From Pseudomonadota bacterium (GTDB lineage Bacteria > Pseudomonadota > Gammaproteobacteria > Burkholderiales > Burkholderiaceae_F): 64,000 nucleotides of DNA. How positions within the stretch are numbered: position 1 is the stretch's first letter; every line of letters begins with the position of its first letter. A program made the position numbers and the translations under genes. The notes under the pieces are model-generated. The model made no database searches, was not told the DNA's origin, and saw only the letters and a list, made by a program, of their open reading frames with translations. The stretch is taken from contig JAKBZN010000014.1 of assembly GCA_021842465.1 (NCBI GenBank), positions 1 through 64,000 on the forward strand. Direction: 5' to 3'. Of the stretch, positions 1 through 7,939 are shown in pieces.

Positions 1-12
1 TCCCGTTTCGAG

Positions 13-32
13 TGTGGCAAAATTGTGGCAAA
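13..32. repeat. Paired direct repeat TGTGGCAAA beside an attachment site
   Basis: TGTGGCAAA occurs at 13-21 and again at 24-32, exactly 11 bp (about one helical turn) apart, in AT-rich DNA just left of the tRNA-Ala remnant. Tyrosine integrases commonly have short phased repeats of this kind as arm-type binding sites near the ends of their elements. The repeat and its spacing are seen directly; the integrase-binding role is inference, because no integrase gene lies inside the window on this side. Confidence 0.45.
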
Positions 33-77
33 TAGTACATTAATTCACGTATCACATTGATAAATATATATTGTAAT

Positions 78-127
78 TCACGTTCGCAATGCGAAGGTCG
101 GGAGTTCGATCCTCCTCGTCTCCACCA
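78..127 (+). other. 3' half of tRNA-Ala(CGC): attachment-site remnant
   Basis: From 78 to 127 the sequence folds as the 3' half of a tRNA. There is an anticodon loop TTCGCAA (83-89, anticodon CGC), a five-base variable loop, a T stem GGGAG/CTCCT around TTCGATC, an acceptor strand CGTCTCC and ACCA at 124-127. The base at tRNA position 70 is T, as expected for the G3:U70 alanine identity pair. The 5' half (acceptor strand and D arm) is missing; that side is AT-rich and does not fold. This is the usual duplicate left at the far end of an element integrated into a tRNA 3' end, so the intact tRNA-Ala and the element probably lie left of the window. Confidence 0.75.
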
Positions 128-247
128 CTATCCTTGCTAGCCCAATCGATTCAGGGGGTTGGCGGGGGAAGCCGCGACATGCGCGGTCAGATCACGGCGC
201 AGGACGCCGCCGCGTATCCGGCACCGACGAATCGGCCGAAGGCGGCA

Positions 248-568
248 TCAGATCAGGCCAACGACCAGTAGCAAGGCCCGATCTACCCTCTTCATCCGTT
301 CCTCATCGAGACGGCCAAACGGTTCGTTGATTTTGGTGCGGGGCAGTGTCGAAAGTTTGTCCACCATGATTTGCGAAAGCGCACGAAGCCCATTGGCGGG
401 ATCCGGTTCCACGGTCACGCGAAATGCGGCATCGCGCAGATCGCTTGTGACGGGGCAGAGCACAACGCTCTCCAAATCCGTCAAGAGGTCTGATTGAACG
501 ACCAATGCCGGGCGTGGTTTGCCATAGTCGCCTTGCAGAGAAACCGTCACCAAGTCGCCGCGCTGCAT
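248..568 (-). CDS. MazF/PemK-like endoribonuclease toxin
   Basis: This 106-residue protein has the compact beta-barrel signature of the MazF/PemK toxin family: an N-terminal QRGDLVTVSL strand, then GKPRPALVVQSD, then a VCPVTSDL stretch and a C-terminal helix with RMKRVDRALL. Family members are mRNA-cleaving toxins held inactive by a cognate antitoxin. The start codon directly follows the stop of the upstream antitoxin-like gene (TAA then ATG), with GGGAG just ahead, so the two are co-transcribed and translationally linked in the usual antitoxin-first order. It sits between an attachment scar and the Wadjet genes, so it may help to stabilise this island. The family assignment is strong; RNA target and activity are unknown. 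Confidence 0.85.
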   Translation of the reverse strand: MQRGDLVTVSLQGDYGKPRPALVVQSDLLTDLESVVLCPVTSDLRDAAFRVTVEPDPANGLRALSQIMVDKLSTLPRTKINEPFGRLDEERMKRVDRALLLVVGLI

Positions 569-790
569 TTACTCCCAACCTTCAACGTGCGATGCAGCCT
601 CTTCGGTGAAGCGTAAAACGTCGGCCTCTGCGGCATCGCTCTTCAGGTCTTGGCACTGCTTTCGCACTTGCGCCCGGAACTCCGGCGAGCGGGTGTCCGG
701 TACCCAGAACTGCACGGGCCGCAACCCGGCGGCGCGCATCCGCTCGCGGTGACGCGCTACCTTGCCGGTCGATTCGTGGATTGATGGCAA
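569..790 (-). CDS. MazE-like antitoxin (DUF3018 type)
   Basis: A small, charged protein of about 73 residues whose core VARHRERMRAAGLRPVQFWV and following PDTRSPEF match the DUF3018/MazE-type antitoxins that precede PemK/MazF toxins. The frame is open further upstream, to an ATG at 850. I prefer the TTG at 790 because GGGAGGG lies about 5 bases ahead of it and because homologues begin close to this point. The C-terminal half is acidic (DAAEADVLRFTEEAA), as expected for the toxin-binding arm of an antitoxin. It abuts the toxin gene without a gap. Autoregulation is likely from family knowledge, but I see no clear operator. Confidence 0.78.
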   Translation of the reverse strand: MPSIHESTGKVARHRERMRAAGLRPVQFWVPDTRSPEFRAQVRKQCQDLKSDAAEADVLRFTEEAASHVEGWE

Positions 791-1013
791 TATGCCCTCC
801 CTTGGTTTCGTGCGAAGTAACATGATACCCGGCATGTAACCAAGACGCAACGCAAATCGTCATGCAGGGGAATGCCCTTAGTTCCTTGACGCCGCGGCGC
901 GCAGGCCGTTCCGGCATGCCGTGATGGCGGTTGCGGTCAGCGATCTCCTTGGCGCCAGGGGTTGATCGGAAACCTATACTTGTCGCGGATTTTGTAACCG
1001 CATTAGTACTCTC

Positions 1014-2486
1014 ATGGAACACGCCACCCTCGTCACGCTGCGTGATCGCCACCCCGCCTGGCGGCTGCTGGCGTCGCCGCACGCGGCGCTGGTGGCGAGC
1101 TTCCTGCACCGGGTGTTCGTGGTGCCAAACATGCGCGGGATGAGCGAGGCCGACCTCGCGGAGGCGCTGGAGGATGAATTGTTCGTCCTGCGCGAGCAGG
1201 TTGGCACCGACGCGTACCCGAAGGGCGCGCGCGAGTACCTGAACGACTGGGCTGCGCCTGAGAGGGGGTGGCTGCGCAAGTTCTACAAGTCGGGTACGGA
1301 TGAGGCGCAGCTCGATCTGACTCCCGCCACCGAGAAAGCCATCGCCTGGTTGTTGTCGCTGACCGAGCGGCCGTTTGTGGGTACCGAATCGCGCCTGCGT
1401 ACGCTGTTTGCCCTGCTGGAGGAGATCAGCGCGGGCACCGAGGTCGATCCGATCAAGCGGATCGACGATCTGCGCAAAAAGCGCGAGGAAATCGATGCGG
1501 AGATTGCTCGAGTGCTCGCGGGCGACGTGCCGCTGCTGGACGATACGGCGGTCAAGGACCGATTCCAGCAGTTCCAGCAACTGGCTCGGGAACTGCTGGC
1601 CGACTTCCGCGAGGTCGAGCACAACTTTCGCCTGCTCGACCGCAAGGTGCGCGAGAAGATTGCGTTGTGGGAGGGCGCAAAGGGTGCGCTGCTCGACGAG
1701 ATCATGGGCGAGCGCGATGCCATCGGCGATTCCGACCAGGGCCGCAGTTTCCGCGCTTTCTGGGACTTCCTCATGTCCAGCCGGCGCCAGGAGGAACTCT
1801 CGGAGCGGTTGGATCAGGTGCTGGCGCTGCCTGCCGTGCTTGCACTGAAACCCGAGGCGCGCACCCGCCGTGTGCATCACGACTGGCTGGAGGCCGGCGA
1901 GCACACACAGCGCACCGTGGCACAACTCTCGCAGCAGTTGCGCCGCTTCCTGGACGACCGGGCGTTCCTCGAAAACCGCCGAATTCTGACGCTGCTGCAC
2001 GGGATCGAGAGCAAGGCGCTCGCGCTGCGCGAAGCAATGCCAGTCGTGACGGTGATGAGCATCGAAGCGATGGCGGCGGAGATCGAACTGCCGCTGGAGC
2101 GGCCATTATTCACGCCAAGCGCCAGGCCGTGTCTGTCCGATCCGGCATTTCCGGCTGGCGAGGAAGACATTGACACCGCGCGCTTGTTCGACCAGATCGT
2201 GGTGGACAAGGCGCGGCTGCGGTCGGCTATCCTGCGTGCCCTGCGTCATCAGCCGCAGATCACGCTGCGCGAACTGTTGGAAGCCGATCCTCTGCATCAG
2301 GGCTTGGCCGAACTGGTGGCCTACCTGGAACTGGCCCATGCCGGAGATGGCAGCGATGCACTGGACGGCCTGCGAGCGGTGGTCGATGAAGCGGTGGAGG
2401 AGCCGATTCGCTGGAAGGCCAGTAACGTAGCGGGCGAAGCCGTGACGCGCGAGGCTCGCGTACCCCGCGTGATCTTCACGCGCTGA
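1014..2486 (+). CDS. jetA: Wadjet protein JetA (kleisin-like, DUF3375)
   Basis: First gene of a four-gene Wadjet type I cassette. At 490 residues it matches JetA (DUF3375), the kleisin-like subunit that bridges the SMC heads, related to MukF/MksF. Visible features are an N-terminal winged-helix-like part (HPAWRLLASPHAALVASFLH), a long helical middle (about residues 140-230) with IKRIDDLRKKREEIDAEIARVL, and a C-terminal part with RPLFTPSARP and VPRVIF. No ribosome-binding site precedes ATG 1014, so the mRNA may be leaderless or have a very short leader. jetB starts 27 bases downstream. Wadjet complexes extrude loops on small circular DNA and cleave it, restricting plasmids; that is family knowledge, not shown here. 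Confidence 0.9.
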   Translation: MEHATLVTLRDRHPAWRLLASPHAALVASFLHRVFVVPNMRGMSEADLAEALEDELFVLREQVGTDAYPKGAREYLNDWAAPERGWLRKFYKSGTDEAQLDLTPATEKAIAWLLSLTERPFVGTESRLRTLFALLEEISAGTEVDPIKRIDDLRKKREEIDAEIARVLAGDVPLLDDTAVKDRFQQFQQLARELLADFREVEHNFRLLDRKVREKIALWEGAKGALLDEIMGERDAIGDSDQGRSFRAFWDFLMSSRRQEELSERLDQVLALPAVLALKPEARTRRVHHDWLEAGEHTQRTVAQLSQQLRRFLDDRAFLENRRILTLLHGIESKALALREAMPVVTVMSIEAMAAEIELPLERPLFTPSARPCLSDPAFPAGEEDIDTARLFDQIVVDKARLRSAILRALRHQPQITLRELLEADPLHQGLAELVAYLELAHAGDGSDALDGLRAVVDEAVEEPIRWKASNVAGEAVTREARVPRVIFTR

Positions 2487-2513
2487 AGGCCCGCGGGTCC
2501 GGGAGAGCACAAC

Positions 2514-3236
2514 TTGAACCATACGGTGGACGAGCACGATCCTGTCGAGCCCCCGCTTGGCGCGCTGCCGGCGGTTCCCGAGTTGTCTCGGCTGATGGTG
2601 TGCCTTCTCAAGGGGGTGCTCTATCGCGACGATGACGAGCAACTGTGGGCCAGGCTGCTGCGCCTGCAAGCGCGGGTACGAGAAACTGCCGCCGTGCTTT
2701 TGCTCGACCTCGTGCTCGACGAGGCCGAAGGCTACGCGTTCCTGAAGAGCTGTCCGGATCCGGACGACTCCGATGGACTGCCGCGCCTGCCACGGCTCGT
2801 TGCACGCCGACCGCTTTCGTATCCGGTGAGCCTGATGCTGGCGCTGTTGCGAAAGCGCATGGCCGAGTTCGACGCCGGAGGCGGCCAGGATGGCGATGGA
2901 AGGCGACTGGTGCTCTCGCGGGACGAGATCACCGATCTGATTCGAGTGTTCCTGCCTGAGGGCACGAACGAGGCCAGATTGATCGATCAGGTGGACGCGA
3001 CGATCAGCAAGGTTGTCGATTTGGGCTTCCTCCGCCGGCTCAAACCAGCCGCCGCCGGTGGCCAGGACCGAGGTCACTACGAGGTGCGGCGCATCCTGAA
3101 GGCATTTGTCGACGCACAGTGGCTGGCGGAGTTCGATGCGCGGCTGGAGGTTTACCGCACGGCGCTGTCGGCAGCGCCCGCGGGATCGACCGACAAGGCG
3201 GGAGAAGCCGCACGAGTGGGGACGGCCGATGCGTGA
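2514..3236 (+). CDS. jetB: Wadjet protein JetB (MukE/MksE-like, DUF4194)
   Basis: This 240-residue protein occupies the jetB slot between jetA and jetC and has the composition of the MukE-like DUF4194 family: winged-helix segments, for example SRLMVCLLKGVLYRDDDEQLW near the N terminus and FLRRLKPAAAGG before a C-terminal EVRRILKAFVDAQWL. In the complex it binds the JetA kleisin. The TTG or ATG near 2514 follows a GGGAGAG sequence in the short gap after jetA, so ATG at about 2517 is equally possible. Its last 8 bases overlap the start of jetC, which fixes the operon. The C-terminal tail is rich in alanine and glycine and looks disordered. Confidence 0.88.
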   Translation: MNHTVDEHDPVEPPLGALPAVPELSRLMVCLLKGVLYRDDDEQLWARLLRLQARVRETAAVLLLDLVLDEAEGYAFLKSCPDPDDSDGLPRLPRLVARRPLSYPVSLMLALLRKRMAEFDAGGGQDGDGRRLVLSRDEITDLIRVFLPEGTNEARLIDQVDATISKVVDLGFLRRLKPAAAGGQDRGHYEVRRILKAFVDAQWLAEFDARLEVYRTALSAAPAGSTDKAGEAARVGTADA

Positions 3237-6200
3237 TGCGCCGACGCTCGCCCTGGACTTCCTGGCTGACGACAGCCGGGTGGGCTTTCGGCTGCAGCGT
3301 TTGGAAGTTCTGAACTGGGGTACCTTCGACAAGCGTGTCTGGCGCTATGCGCTCGACGGGCGCAACGGCCTGCTCACCGGTGACATCGGTTCGGGAAAGT
3401 CCACGCTGGTCGATGCCATCACCACCTTGTTGGTGCCGGCGCATCGCGTGGCGTACAACAAGGCCGCCGGAGCGGATGCCCGCGAGCGGTCGTTGCGCTC
3501 GTACGTGCTGGGCCATTACAAGAGCGAGCGCAATGAGCTTACGGGCAGCGCCCGGCCCGTGGCGTTGCGGGATGCGTCGAGCTACTCGGTCGTCCTTGGC
3601 GTGTTCCGTAACCAGGGGTATGACCAGGCGGTCACCTTGGCCCAGGTCTTCTGGCTGAGGGACCCGCAGGGACAACCAGCGCGTCTGTTCGTCGCGGCCG
3701 AGCGCGAATTGGCCATCGCAGAGGACTTCCGCGGCTTTGGCAGTGATGTCGGCGCGCTGCGCAAGAAACTGCGCGGCGCCGGCTGCGAGTTGTTCGACAG
3801 TTTCCCGCCTTACGGGGCCTGGTTTCGCCGTCGCTTCGGCATCGAACACGAACAGGCATTGGAACTGTTCCACCAGACCGTGTCGATGAAGTCCGTGGGG
3901 AACCTTACCGACTTTGTGCGCGGTCACATGCTGGAGCCTTTTGATGTCGGTGGCCGCATCGAGGCACTGATCCGCCATTTCGATGACTTGGACCGTGCTC
4001 ACCGGGCCGTGCTCAAGGCCAAGCGCCAAGTCGAATTGCTCGCCCCGCTCGTCGATGATGGCCGGCGCCATCAGGCGCTGGCGGCGGAAATCCAGGGCTG
4101 GCGCGACGGGCGTGATCGGCTGCGGCCGTATTTCGCCCGACTCAAGGGCGAGTTGCTGGATCGACGCCTTTCCCTGCTGGAGGAGGAGGTCGTCCGGCTC
4201 GATACCCAGATCGGGCGCCTGGACATGCAGCGCGCCGTCGAACGGACCGAAATCGCGAAGTTGGAGCGCGACCTGCGTGATAACGGCGGCAACCGCCTGG
4301 AGGAACTGGCCGACGAAATCCGGCGCTTGGGGCAAGAGAAGGCGCAACGCCAGCAGAAGGCCGATCGCCACGCGGCGCTGCTCGGCCGAATCGACGAGGC
4401 GCCGCCGGCGGATGAAGCGACTTTTCTCACGCAACGGCAGACCATCGCCACCCGTGCCGAGAGCTTGCGCGAGCGCATCGTGGACTTGGTCAACCGCGAG
4501 CGTGAGGAGGACTTCGCGTTCCGCAAGGGCCGCGAGGAGCATGCCGCCTTGTCCGAGGAGATCGAGAGTCTCCAGCGGCGCAAGAGCAATATCGATGCCG
4601 CCCAGGTCCGCATCCGCGATGCCCTGTGCGCGGCGCTGTCGATCGGTGAGGACGAGTTGCCGTTCGCGGGCGAGTTGATCCAGGTGCGCGCGGAGGAACG
4701 CGACTGGGAAGGCGCCGCGGAACGGCTGCTGCGCGGGGTCGGCCTCGCAATGCTGGTTCCGGATCCGCACTACAAGGCCGTTGCGGATTGGGTGGACCGG
4801 CAGCATCTGGGTGCGCGACTCGTGTACTTTCACGTGCGGCAGAAGAAAACCGTGCAAGGCGCCAGCCTGCACCCGCAGTCGCTGGTGCGCAAGCTCGTCA
4901 TCAAGCCGGATTCGCCGCACTATGAGTGGCTGGAACACGAGCTTCGCCAACGATTCGACGTCGCCTGCTGCGATACCGGTGACCAGTTTCGTCGCGAGGC
5001 CCGCGCCATCACGCGTGCCGGTCAGATCAAGGATCCGTCCGGTCGCCATGAGAAGGACGACCGCAGCCGCATCGATGATCGCAGCCGCTATGTGCTCGGC
5101 TGGAGCAATGCCGACAAGCTTCGCGCATTGCGGGACCAACAGGAGCATCTCGAGGGAAGGCTGGCCTCGATGGGGCAGCGCATCGGCGAGGTTCAGCAGG
5201 CGCGCAGGGAATTGGAAGGGCGATTGGAAACCCTCGCCCGGCTCGAGGAGTTCACGCGCTTCGCGGACATCGACTGGATGGGCGTGGCACGCGAGATTGC
5301 GGCCCTCACCGAGGAGCGTACACGGCTCGAGGCCGCCTCAAACACCCTGCAGGAACTGGCGCGCGTGTTGAACGGGGTGCAGGTCCGCCTGGAGGAAACC
5401 GAGAGCCGGCGTAGCGAGGCGATCGGAAAGCGTGGGGAGATCAGAGCCAAGCGAGCAGCGGCGCAGGAACTTCGGGATCAGGCCGCCGCGGTCCGCGAAT
5501 CCATGGCCCTTGACGAGGCGCAGATCGAGCGCCTGGAAGGCTGGCGTGCCGAGGCGCTGGGAGAGCATCAGCTTTCGGTCGAGTCCTGCGACAGCCGCGA
5601 GCAGGAGGTGCGCAAGTGGCTGCAGGATCGGATCGATGCGGAGGACAAGCGCCTGGCTCGTCTGACCGAACGCATCGTCAACGCCATGCGCGGCTTCAAG
5701 GAAGAGTTCAAGGCCGAGACCGTCGAGATGGACGTGAGCCTAGCGGCCCTGCCCGAGTATGAGCGGATGCTCACTGGCTTGAACAGCGACGACCTGCCGC
5801 GATTCGAGGCGCGATTCAAGGAACTGCTCAACGTCAACACCATCAACGAAATCGCCAACTTCAACGCCCAACTTGCCCGCGAGCGCGAGGCGATCAAGGA
5901 TCGGGTCGAGATCATCAACCAGTCGCTGCAGGCCATCGATTACAACCCCGGCCGCTACATCAAACTGGTGGCGTTGCCCAGCCCGGATTCGGAGATTCGC
6001 GACTTCCAGCAGGATTTGCGGGCGTGTACCGAGGGCGCGCTGACGGGGTCGGCGGACGAGCAGTACTCGGAAGCCAAGTTCTTGCAGGTCAAGGCCATCA
6101 TCGATCGCTTCCGGGGCCGTGAAGGACTGTCGGATGCCGATCGACGCTGGACGGGAAAGGTCACCGATGTGCGCAACGGGTTCCTGTTCGCGGCCAGCGA

Positions 6201-6606
6201 GCGCTGGCGCGCCGACGGTGCGGAACACGAGCACTACTCGGATTCGGGCGGGAAGTCGGGCGGTCAGAAGGAAAAGTTGGCCTACACCGTGCTCGCCGCG
6301 AGTTTGGCATACCAGTTCGGGCTGGAGTGGGGTGCCGTGCGCTCGCGGTCATTCCGCTTTGTGGTCATCGACGAGGCGTTCGGGCGCGGGTCGGACGAGT
6401 CGGCACAGTACGGGCTGCGCCTATTCCGGCAACTCAATCTGCAGTTGCTGATCGTCACGCCCCTGCAGAAGATTCACATCATCGAGCCCTTCGTGGCGAG
6501 CGTCGGTTTCGTCCACAACGAGGGAGGAAGGGACTCACGGCTGCGCTGCCTGTCGATCGAGGAGTACCGGGCGCAGAAGGCGGGGGAAAGCGGCGCAACG
6601 CCATGA
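3229..6606 (+). CDS. jetC: Wadjet SMC ATPase JetC (MukB/MksB-like)
   Basis: An 1125-residue SMC-family ATPase, the motor of the Wadjet complex. The Walker A motif GDIGSGKST lies at residues 51-59. Two long coiled-coil arms (about 280-560 and 640-900) flank a hinge-like region. The ABC signature SGGQKEKLAYT is near residue 1010 and the Walker B FRFVVIDEAFGRGSDE near 1040-1055. The frame is open to 3106, but ATG 3229 places the start on the end of jetB and leaves the conserved FRLQRLEVLNWGTF strand near the N terminus, as in homologues. It overlaps jetD by four bases (ATGA). A MukB of the chromosome-segregation type is excluded by the jetABD partners. Confidence 0.93.
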   Translation: MRDAPTLALDFLADDSRVGFRLQRLEVLNWGTFDKRVWRYALDGRNGLLTGDIGSGKSTLVDAITTLLVPAHRVAYNKAAGADARERSLRSYVLGHYKSERNELTGSARPVALRDASSYSVVLGVFRNQGYDQAVTLAQVFWLRDPQGQPARLFVAAERELAIAEDFRGFGSDVGALRKKLRGAGCELFDSFPPYGAWFRRRFGIEHEQALELFHQTVSMKSVGNLTDFVRGHMLEPFDVGGRIEALIRHFDDLDRAHRAVLKAKRQVELLAPLVDDGRRHQALAAEIQGWRDGRDRLRPYFARLKGELLDRRLSLLEEEVVRLDTQIGRLDMQRAVERTEIAKLERDLRDNGGNRLEELADEIRRLGQEKAQRQQKADRHAALLGRIDEAPPADEATFLTQRQTIATRAESLRERIVDLVNREREEDFAFRKGREEHAALSEEIESLQRRKSNIDAAQVRIRDALCAALSIGEDELPFAGELIQVRAEERDWEGAAERLLRGVGLAMLVPDPHYKAVADWVDRQHLGARLVYFHVRQKKTVQGASLHPQSLVRKLVIKPDSPHYEWLEHELRQRFDVACCDTGDQFRREARAITRAGQIKDPSGRHEKDDRSRIDDRSRYVLGWSNADKLRALRDQQEHLEGRLASMGQRIGEVQQARRELEGRLETLARLEEFTRFADIDWMGVAREIAALTEERTRLEAASNTLQELARVLNGVQVRLEETESRRSEAIGKRGEIRAKRAAAQELRDQAAAVRESMALDEAQIERLEGWRAEALGEHQLSVESCDSREQEVRKWLQDRIDAEDKRLARLTERIVNAMRGFKEEFKAETVEMDVSLAALPEYERMLTGLNSDDLPRFEARFKELLNVNTINEIANFNAQLAREREAIKDRVEIINQSLQAIDYNPGRYIKLVALPSPDSEIRDFQQDLRACTEGALTGSADEQYSEAKFLQVKAIIDRFRGREGLSDADRRWTGKVTDVRNGFLFAASERWRADGAEHEHYSDSGGKSGGQKEKLAYTVLAASLAYQFGLEWGAVRSRSFRFVVIDEAFGRGSDESAQYGLRLFRQLNLQLLIVTPLQKIHIIEPFVASVGFVHNEGGRDSRLRCLSIEEYRAQKAGESGATP

Positions 6607-7886
6607 ACTGGACCACGCCTGCTGACCTGCGTGCCCAAGTCCAGCGTCGGTGGGATCGCGGTGATTTGCTGCGGGCAGTGGATTCAACTGCCATTTCCTG
6701 GCCCCTGCGCCTGAACCTGAAGGCTCCCGGTGCTGTGGATCTGTCGAACCGCTTCGAGGCGGTGCGTGACTGGGTACGGACGATTGCCGGCACCGAACGG
6801 GTTCGGATCGAGTGGCGGGAGTGGAACCATCGCATCCAGGGTGCGCAGCGGCTTCCGGCCGCCGTCTGGCTCGATACCCTGGAAGACGCCTTGGCTTTCG
6901 TCGGAAAAGCCCGTGAGGCGCAGCGATTCAAGATCTTGTGGCAGCAGACCGCTGCCGCGCAGCCAGCGCTGCTGGCCTGGCTGTCGAGGCGCCCGCTGCA
7001 GGCGCTGGACCTGGCCAGCCGCTGGGAGTGCTTGTTGGCGGTCGTCGCTTGGCTGCAAGCCCATCCTCGACCGGGTGTGTACCTGCGTCAGGTCGATGTG
7101 CCCGGTGTGGACAGCAAGTTTATCGAGGCCTACCGGGGCGTGCTGGCGGAGTTGCTGGACTTGGCTCTGTCGCGTAAGTACGTCGAGACGACTGCGGGCG
7201 GCGTGGCGCAGTTTGCACGCCGATTCGGTTTCCTGGACAAGCCGGTCCGGATCCGATTTCGTCTTCTCGACCCTTCGGTGCCAAGCCTGCCTGGTTGTGC
7301 TGGATTGGCCGACATCACGCTCGACGTGGGGAGTTTCGCGGCGCTGACGTTGCCCGTCGAGCAAGTTTTCATCACCGAGAACGAAATCAACTTCCTCGCC
7401 TTTCCGGAGGCGCCGCGCGCCATCGTCGTATTTGGCGCTGGCTATGGCTGGGAGCCGCTGTCGCGCGCGGCGTGGCTGCATGGATGCCGGCTGCATTACT
7501 GGGGCGACATCGATACCCACGGTTTCGCCATCCTCGACCAACTGCGTGGCTGCTTCCCGCATGCGGCGTCCTTCCTCATGGACCGGGAAACGCTGCTTGC
7601 CCATCGCGCGCAATGGGGTGAGGAGCCTGACCCTGTACGCCACGAGTTGTCACGTCTCAGGCCTGAGGAGAGGGCCGTCTATGACGATCTCCGGTTCGAC
7701 CGGTTCCAGTCCGGGCTGCGACTGGAACAGGAGCGCGTCGGCTTTGGCTGGTTGGGCACGCGGCTGCGCAGCGGGTCGTCATCTACCGGATCCCCGATGG
7801 CGGCCGATGTCAAGATCGGAGCTGGTGGTGCGGCGGCAGTCGGCTTCGGCTCCAATCGCCGGGCGGACTGTGATTCGTCACAGTAG
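6603..7886 (+). CDS. jetD: Wadjet nuclease JetD (TOPRIM domain)
   Basis: The nuclease subunit of Wadjet. The N-terminal half (to about residue 190) is the DUF3322-like arm. The C-terminal half carries a TOPRIM domain with the metal-binding glutamate in ITENEINFLAFP (E259) and the acidic pair in YWGDIDTHG (D302, D304), so the catalytic residues are intact. The start ATG 6603 overlaps the jetC stop. The recognisable family sequence ends near RLEQERVGFGWL (about residue 382); a further 40 or so residues rich in Ser, Gly and Ala run on to the stop and do not look like a JetD end. The gene was probably fused to flanking DNA by a deletion or frameshift at its 3' edge. Function is likely kept. Confidence 0.9.
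   Translation: MNWTTPADLRAQVQRRWDRGDLLRAVDSTAISWPLRLNLKAPGAVDLSNRFEAVRDWVRTIAGTERVRIEWREWNHRIQGAQRLPAAVWLDTLEDALAFVGKAREAQRFKILWQQTAAAQPALLAWLSRRPLQALDLASRWECLLAVVAWLQAHPRPGVYLRQVDVPGVDSKFIEAYRGVLAELLDLALSRKYVETTAGGVAQFARRFGFLDKPVRIRFRLLDPSVPSLPGCAGLADITLDVGSFAALTLPVEQVFITENEINFLAFPEAPRAIVVFGAGYGWEPLSRAAWLHGCRLHYWGDIDTHGFAILDQLRGCFPHAASFLMDRETLLAHRAQWGEEPDPVRHELSRLRPEERAVYDDLRFDRFQSGLRLEQERVGFGWLGTRLRSGSSSTGSPMAADVKIGAGGAAAVGFGSNRRADCDSSQ
7868..7883. promoter_or_regulatory. Perfect palindrome upstream of the efflux operon
   Basis: CTGTGA-TTCG-TCACAG is a perfect inverted repeat covering the jetD stop region, 57 bp upstream of the ATG of the efflux adaptor gene. Its position suits an operator for a regulator of the RND operon. 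The half-sites resemble CRP-type TGTGA/TCACA, but the spacer is 4 rather than 6 bases, so a CRP site is not supported. A small RNA hairpin is the alternative. No regulator gene is next to it. Confidence 0.4.
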
Positions 7887-7939
7887 ACCGCGTCCGGTGC
7901 GCTGTAGAGAATCGGGGCGCCTTGCTGATGGGATCCGAC

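Noticed and set aside
78-127. A complete tRNA at the window start
   Set aside because: The anticodon loop, T arm and acceptor 3' strand fold well, but there is no D arm or 5' acceptor strand upstream, and the third pair of the anticodon stem is broken. It is a 3' fragment.
582-2000. A 472-codon minus-strand frame opposite jetA
   Set aside because: No domain is recognisable, and it overlaps both the jetA frame and the antitoxin gene.
1014-7886. A housekeeping MukBEF/MksBEF chromosome condensin
   Set aside because: The DUF3375, DUF4194 and TOPRIM nuclease partners define the four-gene Wadjet set.
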